A stretch of DNA of 48,042 nt. Origin: an uncultured Reyranella sp. GTDB lineage: Bacteria; Pseudomonadota; Alphaproteobacteria; Reyranellales; Reyranellaceae. Under the pieces are notes generated by a model that was not told the origin of the DNA, did no database searches, and was given only the letters and a program-made list of their open reading frames with translations. Below are positions 40,478 through 48,042 of the stretch, one piece after another. Within the stretch, counting starts at the first letter, position 1; each line of letters begins with the position of its first letter. Both the position numbers and the translations under genes were made by a program. The DNA is taken from positions 1 to 48,042 of the forward strand of contig NZ_CAMFKM010000023.1 of assembly GCF_945957355.1 (NCBI RefSeq). Direction: 5' to 3'.

Positions 40478-40479
40478 AG

Positions 40480-41619
40480 CTACGCCACCTTGTATTTCTT
40501 CAGAATCTCGCGATCGATCTCGATACCGAGACCGGGTCCCGTCGGCACCTTCACGATGCCCTTCTTCTGCTCGATCGGCTCCTGCGCCAGGTGATCGCGC
40601 AGCGGGTTGGGCGTCTGCTCGAACTCGAGCATCGGCGGCGTCGGGCGGAAGGCCGGGGGCTGGTCCGGCAGCGCCGCGAGGAACTGCACCGTGGCGGCGA
40701 GGCCGATGGCCGAACCCCAGGCATGCGGCACGCATTCGACGCCGAAGGCCGAGGCCAGGGTCGCGATCTTGCGGCATTCGGAGAAGCCTCCGGCGGCGCA
40801 GAGGTCGGGCTGCACGATGTCCATCGCCTTCCGGGCGATGACGTCGCGGAAGCCCCAGCGCGTGAAATCGTTCTCGCCGCCGGCCACCGCCATGTCGAGG
40901 GCCCGCGTCACCTCGATATAGCCGTCATGGTCCTCGGGGCTGATCGGTTCCTCGAACCAGAGGATGTCGTGCTCCTCCAGCATACGGCCGAGCTTGATGG
41001 CGTTGGGCACCGAGAAACAATGGTTGGCATCGACCGCGAGCTTCACATCCGGGCCGATCGCCTCGCGCACCGCCGCAACACGGCGGGCATCGAGCTTCAG
41101 GTCGCCCAGGCCGATCTTCATCTTGATCGCCTGGAACCCGTCGTTCTTGAATTCCAGCGCTTCCTCGACCGCCTCCTCGACGAGCCGATTCATGTCGATG
41201 AAGTAGAGGCCGGTCGCGTAGGGAATGACCTCGCTGCGATAGGCGCCGCCGATCAGCTTGTGCACCGGCTTGGTCACGGCGCGCCCCATGATGTCCCACA
41301 GCGCGATGTCGATGCCGGAGATGGCCGAGATCGCCATGCCGGTCGTGCCGTAGTCCTTTATCCTGTTGTAGAGGTCTTCCCAGATCGCCTCGACGTCGAA
41401 CGGATCGCGGCCGACCACGCGCGCCTTGAATTGCGTCTCGACGAAGGTCTTGGCGACGGCCGCCGGACCGTAGCACTCGCCCCACCCGGTGATGCCCTCG
41501 TCGGTCGAGATCTCGACCAGGCAGGTCGAGCGCGTGCCATAGACCCAGCCACGCGCCGACACGAACGGCTTGTCGACCTTGCAGCTCAGGATGTGGCAGA
41601 CGACGTCCGTCACCTTCAT
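40480..41619 (-). CDS. Mandelate racemase/muconate lactonizing enzyme family protein (copy 1)
   Basis: This 379-residue enolase-superfamily protein has Lys166-Met-Lys168 (AIKMKIG), Asp197 (LAVDANHCF), Glu223 (LWFEEPI) and Glu249 (AGGENDFTRW) as the Mg2+ site with its base motif, and His299 (CVPHAWGSAIG) as the second base. The Lys-x-Lys motif and the C-terminal HAWGSAIG suggest the mandelate-racemase or sugar-acid-dehydratase branch. It starts 23 bp after hyuA on the same strand, in what looks like one operon with the Liv transporter. Substrate unknown. Confidence 0.92.
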   Translation of the reverse strand: MKVTDVVCHILSCKVDKPFVSARGWVYGTRSTCLVEISTDEGITGWGECYGPAAVAKTFVETQFKARVVGRDPFDVEAIWEDLYNRIKDYGTTGMAISAISGIDIALWDIMGRAVTKPVHKLIGGAYRSEVIPYATGLYFIDMNRLVEEAVEEALEFKNDGFQAIKMKIGLGDLKLDARRVAAVREAIGPDVKLAVDANHCFSVPNAIKLGRMLEEHDILWFEEPISPEDHDGYIEVTRALDMAVAGGENDFTRWGFRDVIARKAMDIVQPDLCAAGGFSECRKIATLASAFGVECVPHAWGSAIGLAATVQFLAALPDQPPAFRPTPPMLEFEQTPNPLRDHLAQEPIEQKKGIVKVPTGPGLGIEIDREILKKYKVA

Positions 41620-41642
41620 CTTCGTTTCCTCCGGCCTTTTTG

Positions 41643-43688
41643 TTAGCCGACAGATATCAGCAAATTGCCGAGCCTGTCCTGCCGGACTTTGTCACCGGGC
41701 TCCACGACGGTCGTGCAGTCGAGCTGTTCGAGGATCGCGGGGCCTTCGAGCGTGGAGTCGAGAGGCAGTTTCTCGCGGGCGAAGACCGGCGTGTCGTGCC
41801 AGCCGTCGCTGAACCAGACGCGGCGCGTGCCGAGCTTCGCGGCGGCGAGTGTCGGCGAACGCTGAGTGGCGGCCAGTGCACCGAGCGAGATTTCCGGACG
41901 CACGCCGATCACGGCGGTGTGCAGGTTGACCAGCACGGGCGGGATCTCCGGCAGTTCGATGCCGAAGCGGCGGAAGTAGGCGGCGGCGAAGGCCTTGTGC
42001 AGGCCGGCGACGCCGATGTCCGCGCTCTCGACACCGACCGACAGGATGTGGCTCTGGCCCTGGAACTGCATGTCGGCCGAGAGCACGCGCCGCAGCTCGC
42101 GCACCGGCACACCCTCGCGCGCGATCGTCGCCTCGCCCTCGGCTGCCTGCTCGGCATAGATGCGCGCCACCGTGGCGTCGTCGACCGCGGAGAGCGGCTT
42201 GTTCACGGTGCGCACATAGTCGTGGCGCAGGTCGGCCACGACGCAGCCCAGCGCGTTGGTGATGCCGGGCCGCACCGGCACCAGCACGGTCGGGATGCCG
42301 AGTTCGCGCGCCAAGGCCGTCGCATGCAGCGGTCCCGCACCGCCGAAGGCAAAGAGCGCGAAGTCGCGCGGATCGTGGCCACGCGACAGCGACACCAGGC
42401 GCACAGCACCGGCCATGCGGTCGTTGGCGATGCGCAGGATGGCAGCAGCCGCCGCCTCGGCATCAAGGCCGAGCCGCTGGCCGACTTTCTCCAGAACGAG
42501 GCCGCGCACATGGTCGAGCGTCACGGGATGATCGACGCCTAGCAGCTTGTCCGGGTTGAGCCGGCCCAGGACCAGGTTGGCGTCGGTGATGGTGGGCTCC
42601 GAACCGCCGCGGCCGTAGCAGATGGGACCGGGCCGGGCGCCGGCGCTCTCCGGGCCGACGCGCAGCATGCCGGCGGCATCGACCGAGGCGATGGAGCCGC
42701 CGCCCGCGCCGATCGTGTGCACGTCGACCATCGGCACATGGATCGGCATCGCGTATTCGAGTTCGAGCTCGCCCGAGACCTGCGGCACGGCATTCTCGAT
42801 CAGCCCGACATCGGTCGAGGTGCCGCCCATATCGTAGGTGATCAGGTTGGGATGGCCCGAGGCGCGGCCGGTATAGGCTGCCGCCATCACGCCCGAGGCC
42901 GGGCCGGACATCACCGTGTTCACCGCCGCCTCGGCGATCAGCTGCGAGGAAATCGTGCCGCCATTGCCCTGCATCACCAGCAGGTCGCGGTCGAAGCCCT
43001 TGGCCTTCAGCTCCGTGCGCAGGCGCGAGAGATAACGGTCGAGCACGGGCTGGACCGAGGCATTCACCGCCGCCGTCACGCCGCGCTCGTACTCGCGATA
43101 TTCCGACAGGATGACGTGGCCTGCGGTGACATAGTCGTTGGGCCACAGGCCGCGCACGATCTCGGCGGCGCGCCGCTCGTGCGCCGGGTTGATGTAGCTG
43201 TGCAGGAAGTGGATGACGACGGCCTCGCAACCCGCCGCCAGCAGTCTGCGCGCCGCGTCGGCGACGGCCACTTCGTCGAGCGGCGTCAGCACCTTGCCGT
43301 CGGCATCCATGCGCTCGGGCACTTCAAGCCGCACCTCGCGGTCGATCACCGGCGTGAAGGTGCCGCGCAGCCCATAAGCCTGTGGGCGCGTGCGGCGCCC
43401 CAACTCCAGCACGTCGCGGAACCCTTTGGTCGTGATCAGTCCGACCTTGGCGATCTTGCGCTCGAGCACGGCGTTCGTGGTCGTCGTCGTGCCATGGACC
43501 ACCGCCTGCAGCAGCGCCGGATCCAGTCCCGCCGCAGCCAGCGCCGCCATGAAGCCGATCGCCTGGTTGTCGACGGTGGTCGGCACCTTGGCGAGCTTCA
43601 CCTCGTTGGTGGCCGGATCGATCGCCAGCAAGTCGGTGAAGGTGCCGCCGACATCGATGCCGACGGTGAAAGTGCTCTTGGACGACAT
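41643..43688 (-). CDS. Hydantoinase/oxoprolinase A-type subunit (HyuA)
   Basis: The 681-residue protein has the ASKHA-type ATP-binding motif FTVGIDVGGTFTDLLAID (7-24), an N-terminal hydantoinase A domain (VVHGTTTTTNAVLERK at 63-78; ILSEYREYERGVTAA) and the second phosphate motif YDMGGTSTDVGLIEN. AGGGSIASVDAAG follows, with a C-terminal domain to 681. N-methylhydantoinases and 5-oxoprolinases use ATP to open cyclic imides, usually as HyuA plus HyuB. No hyuB is adjacent, so the partner is missing from this window or the protein works alone, as some acetophenone-carboxylase-type subunits do. It lies directly after livF (4 bp) in the same operon. Confidence 0.92.
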   Translation of the reverse strand: MSSKSTFTVGIDVGGTFTDLLAIDPATNEVKLAKVPTTVDNQAIGFMAALAAAGLDPALLQAVVHGTTTTTNAVLERKIAKVGLITTKGFRDVLELGRRTRPQAYGLRGTFTPVIDREVRLEVPERMDADGKVLTPLDEVAVADAARRLLAAGCEAVVIHFLHSYINPAHERRAAEIVRGLWPNDYVTAGHVILSEYREYERGVTAAVNASVQPVLDRYLSRLRTELKAKGFDRDLLVMQGNGGTISSQLIAEAAVNTVMSGPASGVMAAAYTGRASGHPNLITYDMGGTSTDVGLIENAVPQVSGELELEYAMPIHVPMVDVHTIGAGGGSIASVDAAGMLRVGPESAGARPGPICYGRGGSEPTITDANLVLGRLNPDKLLGVDHPVTLDHVRGLVLEKVGQRLGLDAEAAAAAILRIANDRMAGAVRLVSLSRGHDPRDFALFAFGGAGPLHATALARELGIPTVLVPVRPGITNALGCVVADLRHDYVRTVNKPLSAVDDATVARIYAEQAAEGEATIAREGVPVRELRRVLSADMQFQGQSHILSVGVESADIGVAGLHKAFAAAYFRRFGIELPEIPPVLVNLHTAVIGVRPEISLGALAATQRSPTLAAAKLGTRRVWFSDGWHDTPVFAREKLPLDSTLEGPAILEQLDCTTVVEPGDKVRQDRLGNLLISVG

Positions 43689-43692
43689 GGGT

Positions 43693-44406
43693 TCAAACCG
43701 AAAGATATTGTTCGCGAAGAGAATCGTTCGCCGCCAGTTCGGCCATCGAGCCGCCGAAGCGGATCTGGCCCTTTTCGATGATGTAGGCGCGGTCGGCGAC
43801 GCCCAGCGCGAAATGCAGGTTCTGCTCGCACAGGATCACCGACACGCCCTCGCCTTTCAGCGCCCGGATGGAATTGGCCATCTCCTGGATGATGATGGGC
43901 GCCAGCCCTTCCGACGGCTCGTCGAGCAGCACGCAGCTCGGATTGCCCATCAGCGTGCGCGCGATTGTCAGCATCTGCTGCTCGCCGCCCGACATGCGCC
44001 CGCCCGGCCGCTCGCGCATGCGCGCGAGATTGGGAAAGAGCGCGAACAGCTTGTCTTCGGTCCAGAGCGGCACACCGGCGCGCGCCGCCTGCCGGCCGAC
44101 TTCGAGATTCTCCATCACCGACAGTTCGGTGAAGATCCGCCGCTCCTCCGGCACATAGCCAAGGCCGAGGCGCGCAATGCGATAGGGTGGCAGGCGCTCG
44201 ATGCGCTGGCCGGCGAAGCTCACCTCGCCGCGAGCCGGCGGCACCAGCCCCATGATCGCCTTCATCGCCGTCGACTTGCCCGCACCGTTGCGCCCCAGCA
44301 GCGCCACGACCTCGCCCGCACGCACCTCCAGCGAGATGCCGTGCAGGATATGGGCGCGGCCGTAGAAGGCGTGCAGGTCCTTCACCTCCAGCATCGGCGG
44401 CGCCAT
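43693..44406 (-). CDS. livF: ABC transporter ATP-binding protein (LivF family), second system
   Basis: The 237-residue ATPase has Walker A ALLGRNGAGKSTAMKAI, the LivF-type VPEERRIFTELSVMENL, the signature MSGGEQQMLTIARTL and Walker B VLLDEPSEGLAP; the switch position is Gln in LCEQNL. The start shares one nucleotide with the livG stop (TGATG). The gene is followed after 4 bp by hyuA, so the transporter and hydantoinase are co-transcribed. That supports import of a cyclic amide or ureide, but does not prove it. Confidence 0.94.
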   Translation of the reverse strand: MAPPMLEVKDLHAFYGRAHILHGISLEVRAGEVVALLGRNGAGKSTAMKAIMGLVPPARGEVSFAGQRIERLPPYRIARLGLGYVPEERRIFTELSVMENLEVGRQAARAGVPLWTEDKLFALFPNLARMRERPGGRMSGGEQQMLTIARTLMGNPSCVLLDEPSEGLAPIIIQEMANSIRALKGEGVSVILCEQNLHFALGVADRAYIIEKGQIRFGGSMAELAANDSLREQYLSV

Positions 44407-45155
44407 CAGTGCGCGCTCCCGAGATACACCGCGCGCACATTGGGGTTGGCGCGCACTTCCTGCGGCGTGCCGCCGGCGATGAGCACGCCGCGGTCGAGCA
44501 CGATGATACGGTCGGCCTGGGTGAAGACCACGTCCATGTCGTGCTCGGTGAACAGCACGGCGATGTTGCGCGCCCGCGCCAGCTGCGCCGTCAGTTCCAT
44601 CAGCGCGACGCGCTCCTTCGGCGCCATGCCCGCCGTGGGCTCGTCCATGAGCAGCAGGCGCGGCTCGTTGGCCAGCGCGATGGCGAGTTCCACCCGTTTC
44701 AGGTCGCCATAGGCCAGCACGCCGCAGGTCCGCTCCGCCTGGTCGAGCATGCCGACCTGGTCGAGCAGCGCGTCGGCCTCGGCAGCGAACGCCGCACCGA
44801 AGCGCGACAGAAGCGAGCGCAGGCGGCCGGCATGCGAATAGAGCGCCATCTGCACGTTCTCGCGGACGCTGAGCGAGGCGAAGGTGGCGGTGATCTGGAA
44901 GGTGCGGCCGACGCCCAGGCGCCAGATGGCGCGCGGGCGCAGGCCGACGATGTCGCGGCCTTCGAGGCGCACGATGCCGGAGTCGGGCGTGAGCTGGCCG
45001 TTCAGCATGTTGAAGCAGGTGCTCTTGCCCGCCCCGTTGGGCCCGATCAGCGCCAGCATCTCGCCGGCCGAGATGGCGAAAGAGACATCGGCCACGGCCT
45101 GGACGCCGCCGAAGGACTTGTGCAGCCCCTCGACCTGGAGAACGGCCTGGCTCAT
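44406..45155 (-). CDS. livG: ABC transporter ATP-binding protein (LivG family), second system
   Basis: The 249-residue ATPase has Walker A LIGPNGAGKSTCFNML, GRTFQITATFASLSVRENVQ, the relaxed signature LAYGDLKRVELAIALA, Walker B LLLMDEPTAGMAP and the switch His in FTEHDMDVVF. It starts by overlapping the stop of the fused permease by 4 nt. It forms the ATPase pair with the adjacent LivF. The sequence is clearly different from the livG at 20022, so the two systems are not a recent duplication. Confidence 0.94.
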   Translation of the reverse strand: MSQAVLQVEGLHKSFGGVQAVADVSFAISAGEMLALIGPNGAGKSTCFNMLNGQLTPDSGIVRLEGRDIVGLRPRAIWRLGVGRTFQITATFASLSVRENVQMALYSHAGRLRSLLSRFGAAFAAEADALLDQVGMLDQAERTCGVLAYGDLKRVELAIALANEPRLLLMDEPTAGMAPKERVALMELTAQLARARNIAVLFTEHDMDVVFTQADRIIVLDRGVLIAGGTPQEVRANPNVRAVYLGSAH

Positions 45156-47026
45156 GCCCGCTGCTCCCGCCAGCGCGCGACCAGTGCCTTCAGGCCGCCC
45201 ACGAGGCCCTGCGGGAACAGCAGCACGATCAGCAGGATCACGCCGCCCATCACGGCGCGCCAGAACTCGGTGTTGCGGGCCACCACGTCACGCAGCCAGG
45301 TGAAGATCGCCGCACCGACCACCGGACCTGTCAGCGTTTCGACGCCGCCCAGCAGCACCATGATGAGACCGTCGGTCGACTGGGCGATCGAGATGCTCGA
45401 CGGCGAGATGCTGCCCTTGGAGAAGGCATAGACTGCGCCCGCAAGACCGGCGAGTGCACCGACCAGCACGAAGGCCGCCCACTGGAAGCCGCGGAGGTCG
45501 ATGCCGATCGCCTCGGCGCGCAGAGGCGAATCGCGGCCCGCCCGCAGCGCGTAGCCGAAGGGCGAGAACAGCACGCGCCACAGGAACACGATCCCGGCGC
45601 CGCACAGCACCAGCGCGAGATAGTAGTAGGCGGTCTTGTCGGCAAGCCAGGCGGGCGGCCAGATGCCGAACACGCCGTTGCTGCCGCCGGTCACCGAGTC
45701 CCACTGAAACACGATCGACCAGCTGATCTGCGCGAAGGCCAAGGTCAGCATGGCGAGATAGACGCCCGAGAGCCGCACGCAGAACCAGCCGTAGACGATG
45801 GCGAAGGCACCGGCGACCAGCGGCGCCAGCAGCAGTGCGGCTTCCATCGGCAGGCCGAAGCGTTTCATCAGCAGGCCCGCGGCATAGGCGCCGATGCCGA
45901 AATAGGCGGCATGGCCGAACGAAACCATGCCGGCCGGCCCCATGATGAAGTGCAGCGAGACCGCGAACAGCGCGAAGCAGACGATGTCGGTCAGCAGGAT
46001 CGTGGTGTAGCGGTCGGCGGCCAACGGCACCAACGCGAGCAGCGCCAGCCAGACCAGGGCGAAGGTCCAGGACGGCACCTGCAGGCGCGGCGCCGGCTCC
46101 GCCGCCCGCTGCGCGGCCTGCGGCTTGCCCAGCAGCCCGTAGGGCCGCACGACCAGCACCAGCGCCATGATCAGGAACTCGACCACCAGGGTGAGTTTGG
46201 AGAAGGAAACCTCGAAGCCGAACCAGGTCACGGTGCCGATGCCGATGCAGAAGGCCTTGGCGACCCCGATGATGATGGCCGCGAGGAAAGCGCCGCCGAT
46301 GCTGCCCAGCCCGCCGACCACCGTGACCACGAAGGCATCGGCGATGATGGCGAGGTCGAGTTCGAGGTTCGCCGGCTCGCGCGGGATCTGCAGCGCGCCG
46401 CCCAGTCCGGCCAGCACCGAGCCCACGAAGAACACCGAGGTGAAGAGCTTGGCCTGGTCGACGCCCAGCGCGCCCACCATCTCGCGATCCTGGGTGGCGG
46501 CCCGCACCAGCGCGCCCCAGCGCGTGCGCGTGAGCAGCAGCCAGATGGCCCCCAGCACGACCGGGCCGATGGCGATCAGCACCAGGTCGTAGGCCGGGAT
46601 GCGCCGCCCCATGATCTCGACCGCCATCGACAGGCCCGGTGCGCGCGGCCCGACCAGATCCTCGGCGCCCCAGGTGAAGAGCGCGATGTCCTTGATCACC
46701 AGCACGACGGCGAAGGTCGCCAGCAGCTGGAACAGCTCCGGCGCGCGATAGATGCGCCGCAGCACCAGCACCTCGATCAGGATACCGACCAGCCCGACCG
46801 CAAGGGCCGCCAGCACGACGGCCCCCCAGAAGCCGAGCGGCGTGCGCCCGAAGAACTGGATCAGCGAATAGGCGCCGTAGAGTCCCAGCATGTAGAGCGA
46901 ACCGTGCGCAAAGTTCACGATCCGCGTGACGCCGAAGATCAGCGACAGGCCGGCGGAGACCAGGAACAGCGACGCGGCGGCGGCCAGCCCGTTCAGGAGC
47001 TGGATGAGGATGGAAGCGAGGGTCAC
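45152..47026 (-). CDS. Fused LivH-LivM branched-chain-type ABC permease
   Basis: The 624-residue protein joins both permease subunits in one chain. The LivH half (about 1-300) has SLIFGVTRIVNFAHGSLYML and the loop ALVRAATQDREMVGALGVD. After a proline-rich linker (about 301-318) the LivM half (about 320-624) has GPAGMVSFGHAAYFGIGAYA and GYALRAGRDSPLRAEAIGID, the coupling loop, and VLLGGVETLTGPVVGAA. About sixteen membrane helices are expected. The fusion fixes 1:1 stoichiometry of the two halves. The first transporter in this window encodes them separately. The start is 101 bp after the binding-protein gene. Confidence 0.93.
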   Translation of the reverse strand: MTLASILIQLLNGLAAAASLFLVSAGLSLIFGVTRIVNFAHGSLYMLGLYGAYSLIQFFGRTPLGFWGAVVLAALAVGLVGILIEVLVLRRIYRAPELFQLLATFAVVLVIKDIALFTWGAEDLVGPRAPGLSMAVEIMGRRIPAYDLVLIAIGPVVLGAIWLLLTRTRWGALVRAATQDREMVGALGVDQAKLFTSVFFVGSVLAGLGGALQIPREPANLELDLAIIADAFVVTVVGGLGSIGGAFLAAIIIGVAKAFCIGIGTVTWFGFEVSFSKLTLVVEFLIMALVLVVRPYGLLGKPQAAQRAAEPAPRLQVPSWTFALVWLALLALVPLAADRYTTILLTDIVCFALFAVSLHFIMGPAGMVSFGHAAYFGIGAYAAGLLMKRFGLPMEAALLLAPLVAGAFAIVYGWFCVRLSGVYLAMLTLAFAQISWSIVFQWDSVTGGSNGVFGIWPPAWLADKTAYYYLALVLCGAGIVFLWRVLFSPFGYALRAGRDSPLRAEAIGIDLRGFQWAAFVLVGALAGLAGAVYAFSKGSISPSSISIAQSTDGLIMVLLGGVETLTGPVVGAAIFTWLRDVVARNTEFWRAVMGGVILLIVLLFPQGLVGGLKALVARWREQRA

Positions 47027-47050
47027 GCGATGGCCGAGGAAGAAGAAAAT

Positions 47051-47117
47051 GTCATCCCGAGCACAGCGAGGGACCTTTCACGATGTCTCAAAGGTCCCTC
47101 ACTTCGTTCGGGATGAT
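47051..47117. repeat. Long inverted repeat between binding-protein and permease genes
   Basis: The inner arms 47068-47078 and 47090-47100 form a perfect 11-bp stem with an 11-nt loop. The outer arms 47052-47060 and 47108-47116 add a 9-bp stem. The gap falls within an operon, between the substrate-binding gene and the fused permease, where such stems often lower downstream expression or stabilise the upstream mRNA. Similar CCCGAGCnCAGCGAGGG-type elements are widely dispersed in proteobacterial genomes. Confidence 0.7.
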
Positions 47118-47127
47118 AGCTTTATCG

Positions 47128-48042
47128 TCAGTTCTTCGGCCGCATCTTCTGGACGTCGGCGTCGCTCGGCAGGGCATCCTTGCCGTCGACGAAGCGCCAG
47201 TTCTTCATGTAGCCCTTGCCGTCCTTCACGCCGATCTGGCCGACATAGGCACCCATGGTCGACTGATGGTCGATCGGCCGGTACTCGATCATGCCGAAGG
47301 GCGTGATGAGCTTCAGGCCGCTCATGGCGGCGACCAGCTTGTCCTGGTCGAGCGAACCCGCCTTCTTGATGGCCTCAGCGGCGGACATCACGGTCGCGTA
47401 GCCGACGACCGAGCCCAGCCGCGGATAGTCCTTGAACTTGGCCTGGTAGGCGTTGAGGAACTTGGTGTGCTCGGGTGTCTTGAGTTCGCTCCACGGATAA
47501 CCGGTGACGTACCAGCCGTCGGGCGATTCCTCCTTCAGCGGATCGAGATATTCCGGCTCGCCGGCCAGCAGATTGAAGACCTCGACGCCCTTGAACAGGC
47601 CGCGGGTCTGGCCCTCGCGCACGAACTTGGCGAGATCGGGACCGAACAGCGAGGAGAAGATCGCATCGGGCTTGGCGTCGGCCAGCGCCTGCGCCACGGC
47701 ACCGGCATCGATCTTGCCGAGCGGCGTCGCCTGTTCGGCGACGAATTCGACGTCCGGCTGCTTCTCCTTCAGGAGCTTCTTGAAGGCGGCCGTTGCCGAC
47801 TGGCCGTACTCGTAGTTCGGATAGACGATGGCCCAGCGCTTCTTCTTGAGCTTGACGGCATCGGGAATGAGCATCGCCGTCTGCATGTAGGTCGAGGTGC
47901 GCAGGCGGAACGTGTAGGCGTTGCCCTGGTCCCATACGATCTTGTCGGTCAGCGGCTCGGCGGCGATGAACAGAACCTTGCGCTGCTTGGCGAAGTCGGC
48001 GACGGCGAGGCCGACATTCGACGGGAAGGTGCCGATCAGGAA
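47128..48042 (-). CDS. ABC transporter substrate-binding protein, Liv type (5' end outside window)
   Basis: The minus-strand frame is open to the last base of the window. The visible 304 residues begin FLIGTFPSNVGLAVADFAKQ and lack the signal peptide. Type I periplasmic-binding features are RKVLFIAAEPLTDKIVWDQG, AIVYPNYEYGQSATAAFKKL and DAIFSSLFGPDLAKFVREG. A late PIDHQSTMGAYVGQIGVKDG matches amide/urea-type branched-chain binding proteins. It opens the operon with the fused permease, LivG, LivF, HyuA and two enolase-family genes. The ligand is probably the substrate of those enzymes. The ATG-like codon at 47886 is internal. Confidence 0.92.
   Translation of the reverse strand, partial: FLIGTFPSNVGLAVADFAKQRKVLFIAAEPLTDKIVWDQGNAYTFRLRTSTYMQTAMLIPDAVKLKKKRWAIVYPNYEYGQSATAAFKKLLKEKQPDVEFVAEQATPLGKIDAGAVAQALADAKPDAIFSSLFGPDLAKFVREGQTRGLFKGVEVFNLLAGEPEYLDPLKEESPDGWYVTGYPWSELKTPEHTKFLNAYQAKFKDYPRLGSVVGYATVMSAAEAIKKAGSLDQDKLVAAMSGLKLITPFGMIEYRPIDHQSTMGAYVGQIGVKDGKGYMKNWRFVDGKDALPSDADVQKMRPKN

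Overview
The window is a GC-rich chromosomal segment of an alphaproteobacterium. The evidence is strong third-position GC, many 4-nt stop/start overlaps, several Liv-type ABC transporters, a cyo ubiquinol oxidase and intergenic palindromes of a kind common in Hyphomicrobiales and Reyranella-like genomes. The genus cannot be fixed from sequence alone; a Reyranella- or Bradyrhizobium-like soil organism is my guess. No rRNA, tRNA, CRISPR array, transposase, phage gene or plasmid function was seen.

Layout. 1-5720: the 3' end of a TorF-type porin gene, then the cyoABCD operon on the minus strand with a fifth, unrecognised membrane protein, and a small coiled-coil membrane protein. 5911-10081: an SCP2-type thiolase, a Coq4-like protein with a TerB-like N-terminal half, an SDR with a substituted active site, a VOC protein and a TetR regulator whose likely operators overlap its own start. 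10014-21444: divergent from a 14-bp palindrome, xdhA-xdhB on the minus strand and an eight-gene operon on the plus strand (two PuuE/NodB-fold deacetylase-like proteins, an MmgE/PrpD protein and a complete Liv ABC transporter). This looks like one unit for uptake and breakdown of a purine or related N-heterocycle.

21453-28577: a tightly overlapped minus-strand operon (SDR, P1 peptidase, CrcB fluoride channel, HI0933-type flavoprotein), a CBS protein, QueC, a DUF4142 protein, a VUT-family queuosine-precursor transporter, a TIGR01244 sulfurtransferase-like protein and a two-domain universal stress protein. 28734-34601: a secreted helical-repeat protein ending in a Kazal-type domain, divergent from an RND efflux adaptor/permease pair.

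34613-48042: a transglutaminase-like protein, then a second catabolic region: a clear RutA homologue with an extradiol-type VOC protein on the minus strand, divergent from an amidase and an aspartate-dehydrogenase-like protein, followed by two enolase-superfamily enzymes, a hydantoinase/oxoprolinase A (HyuA) subunit and another Liv transporter with a fused LivH-LivM permease. RutA without rutB-G, beside ring-cleavage, amide-hydrolysis and hydantoinase genes, suggests a non-canonical pathway for a cyclic amide or ureide. This is the best candidate for an undescribed system in the window. All functional links are inferred from gene context.
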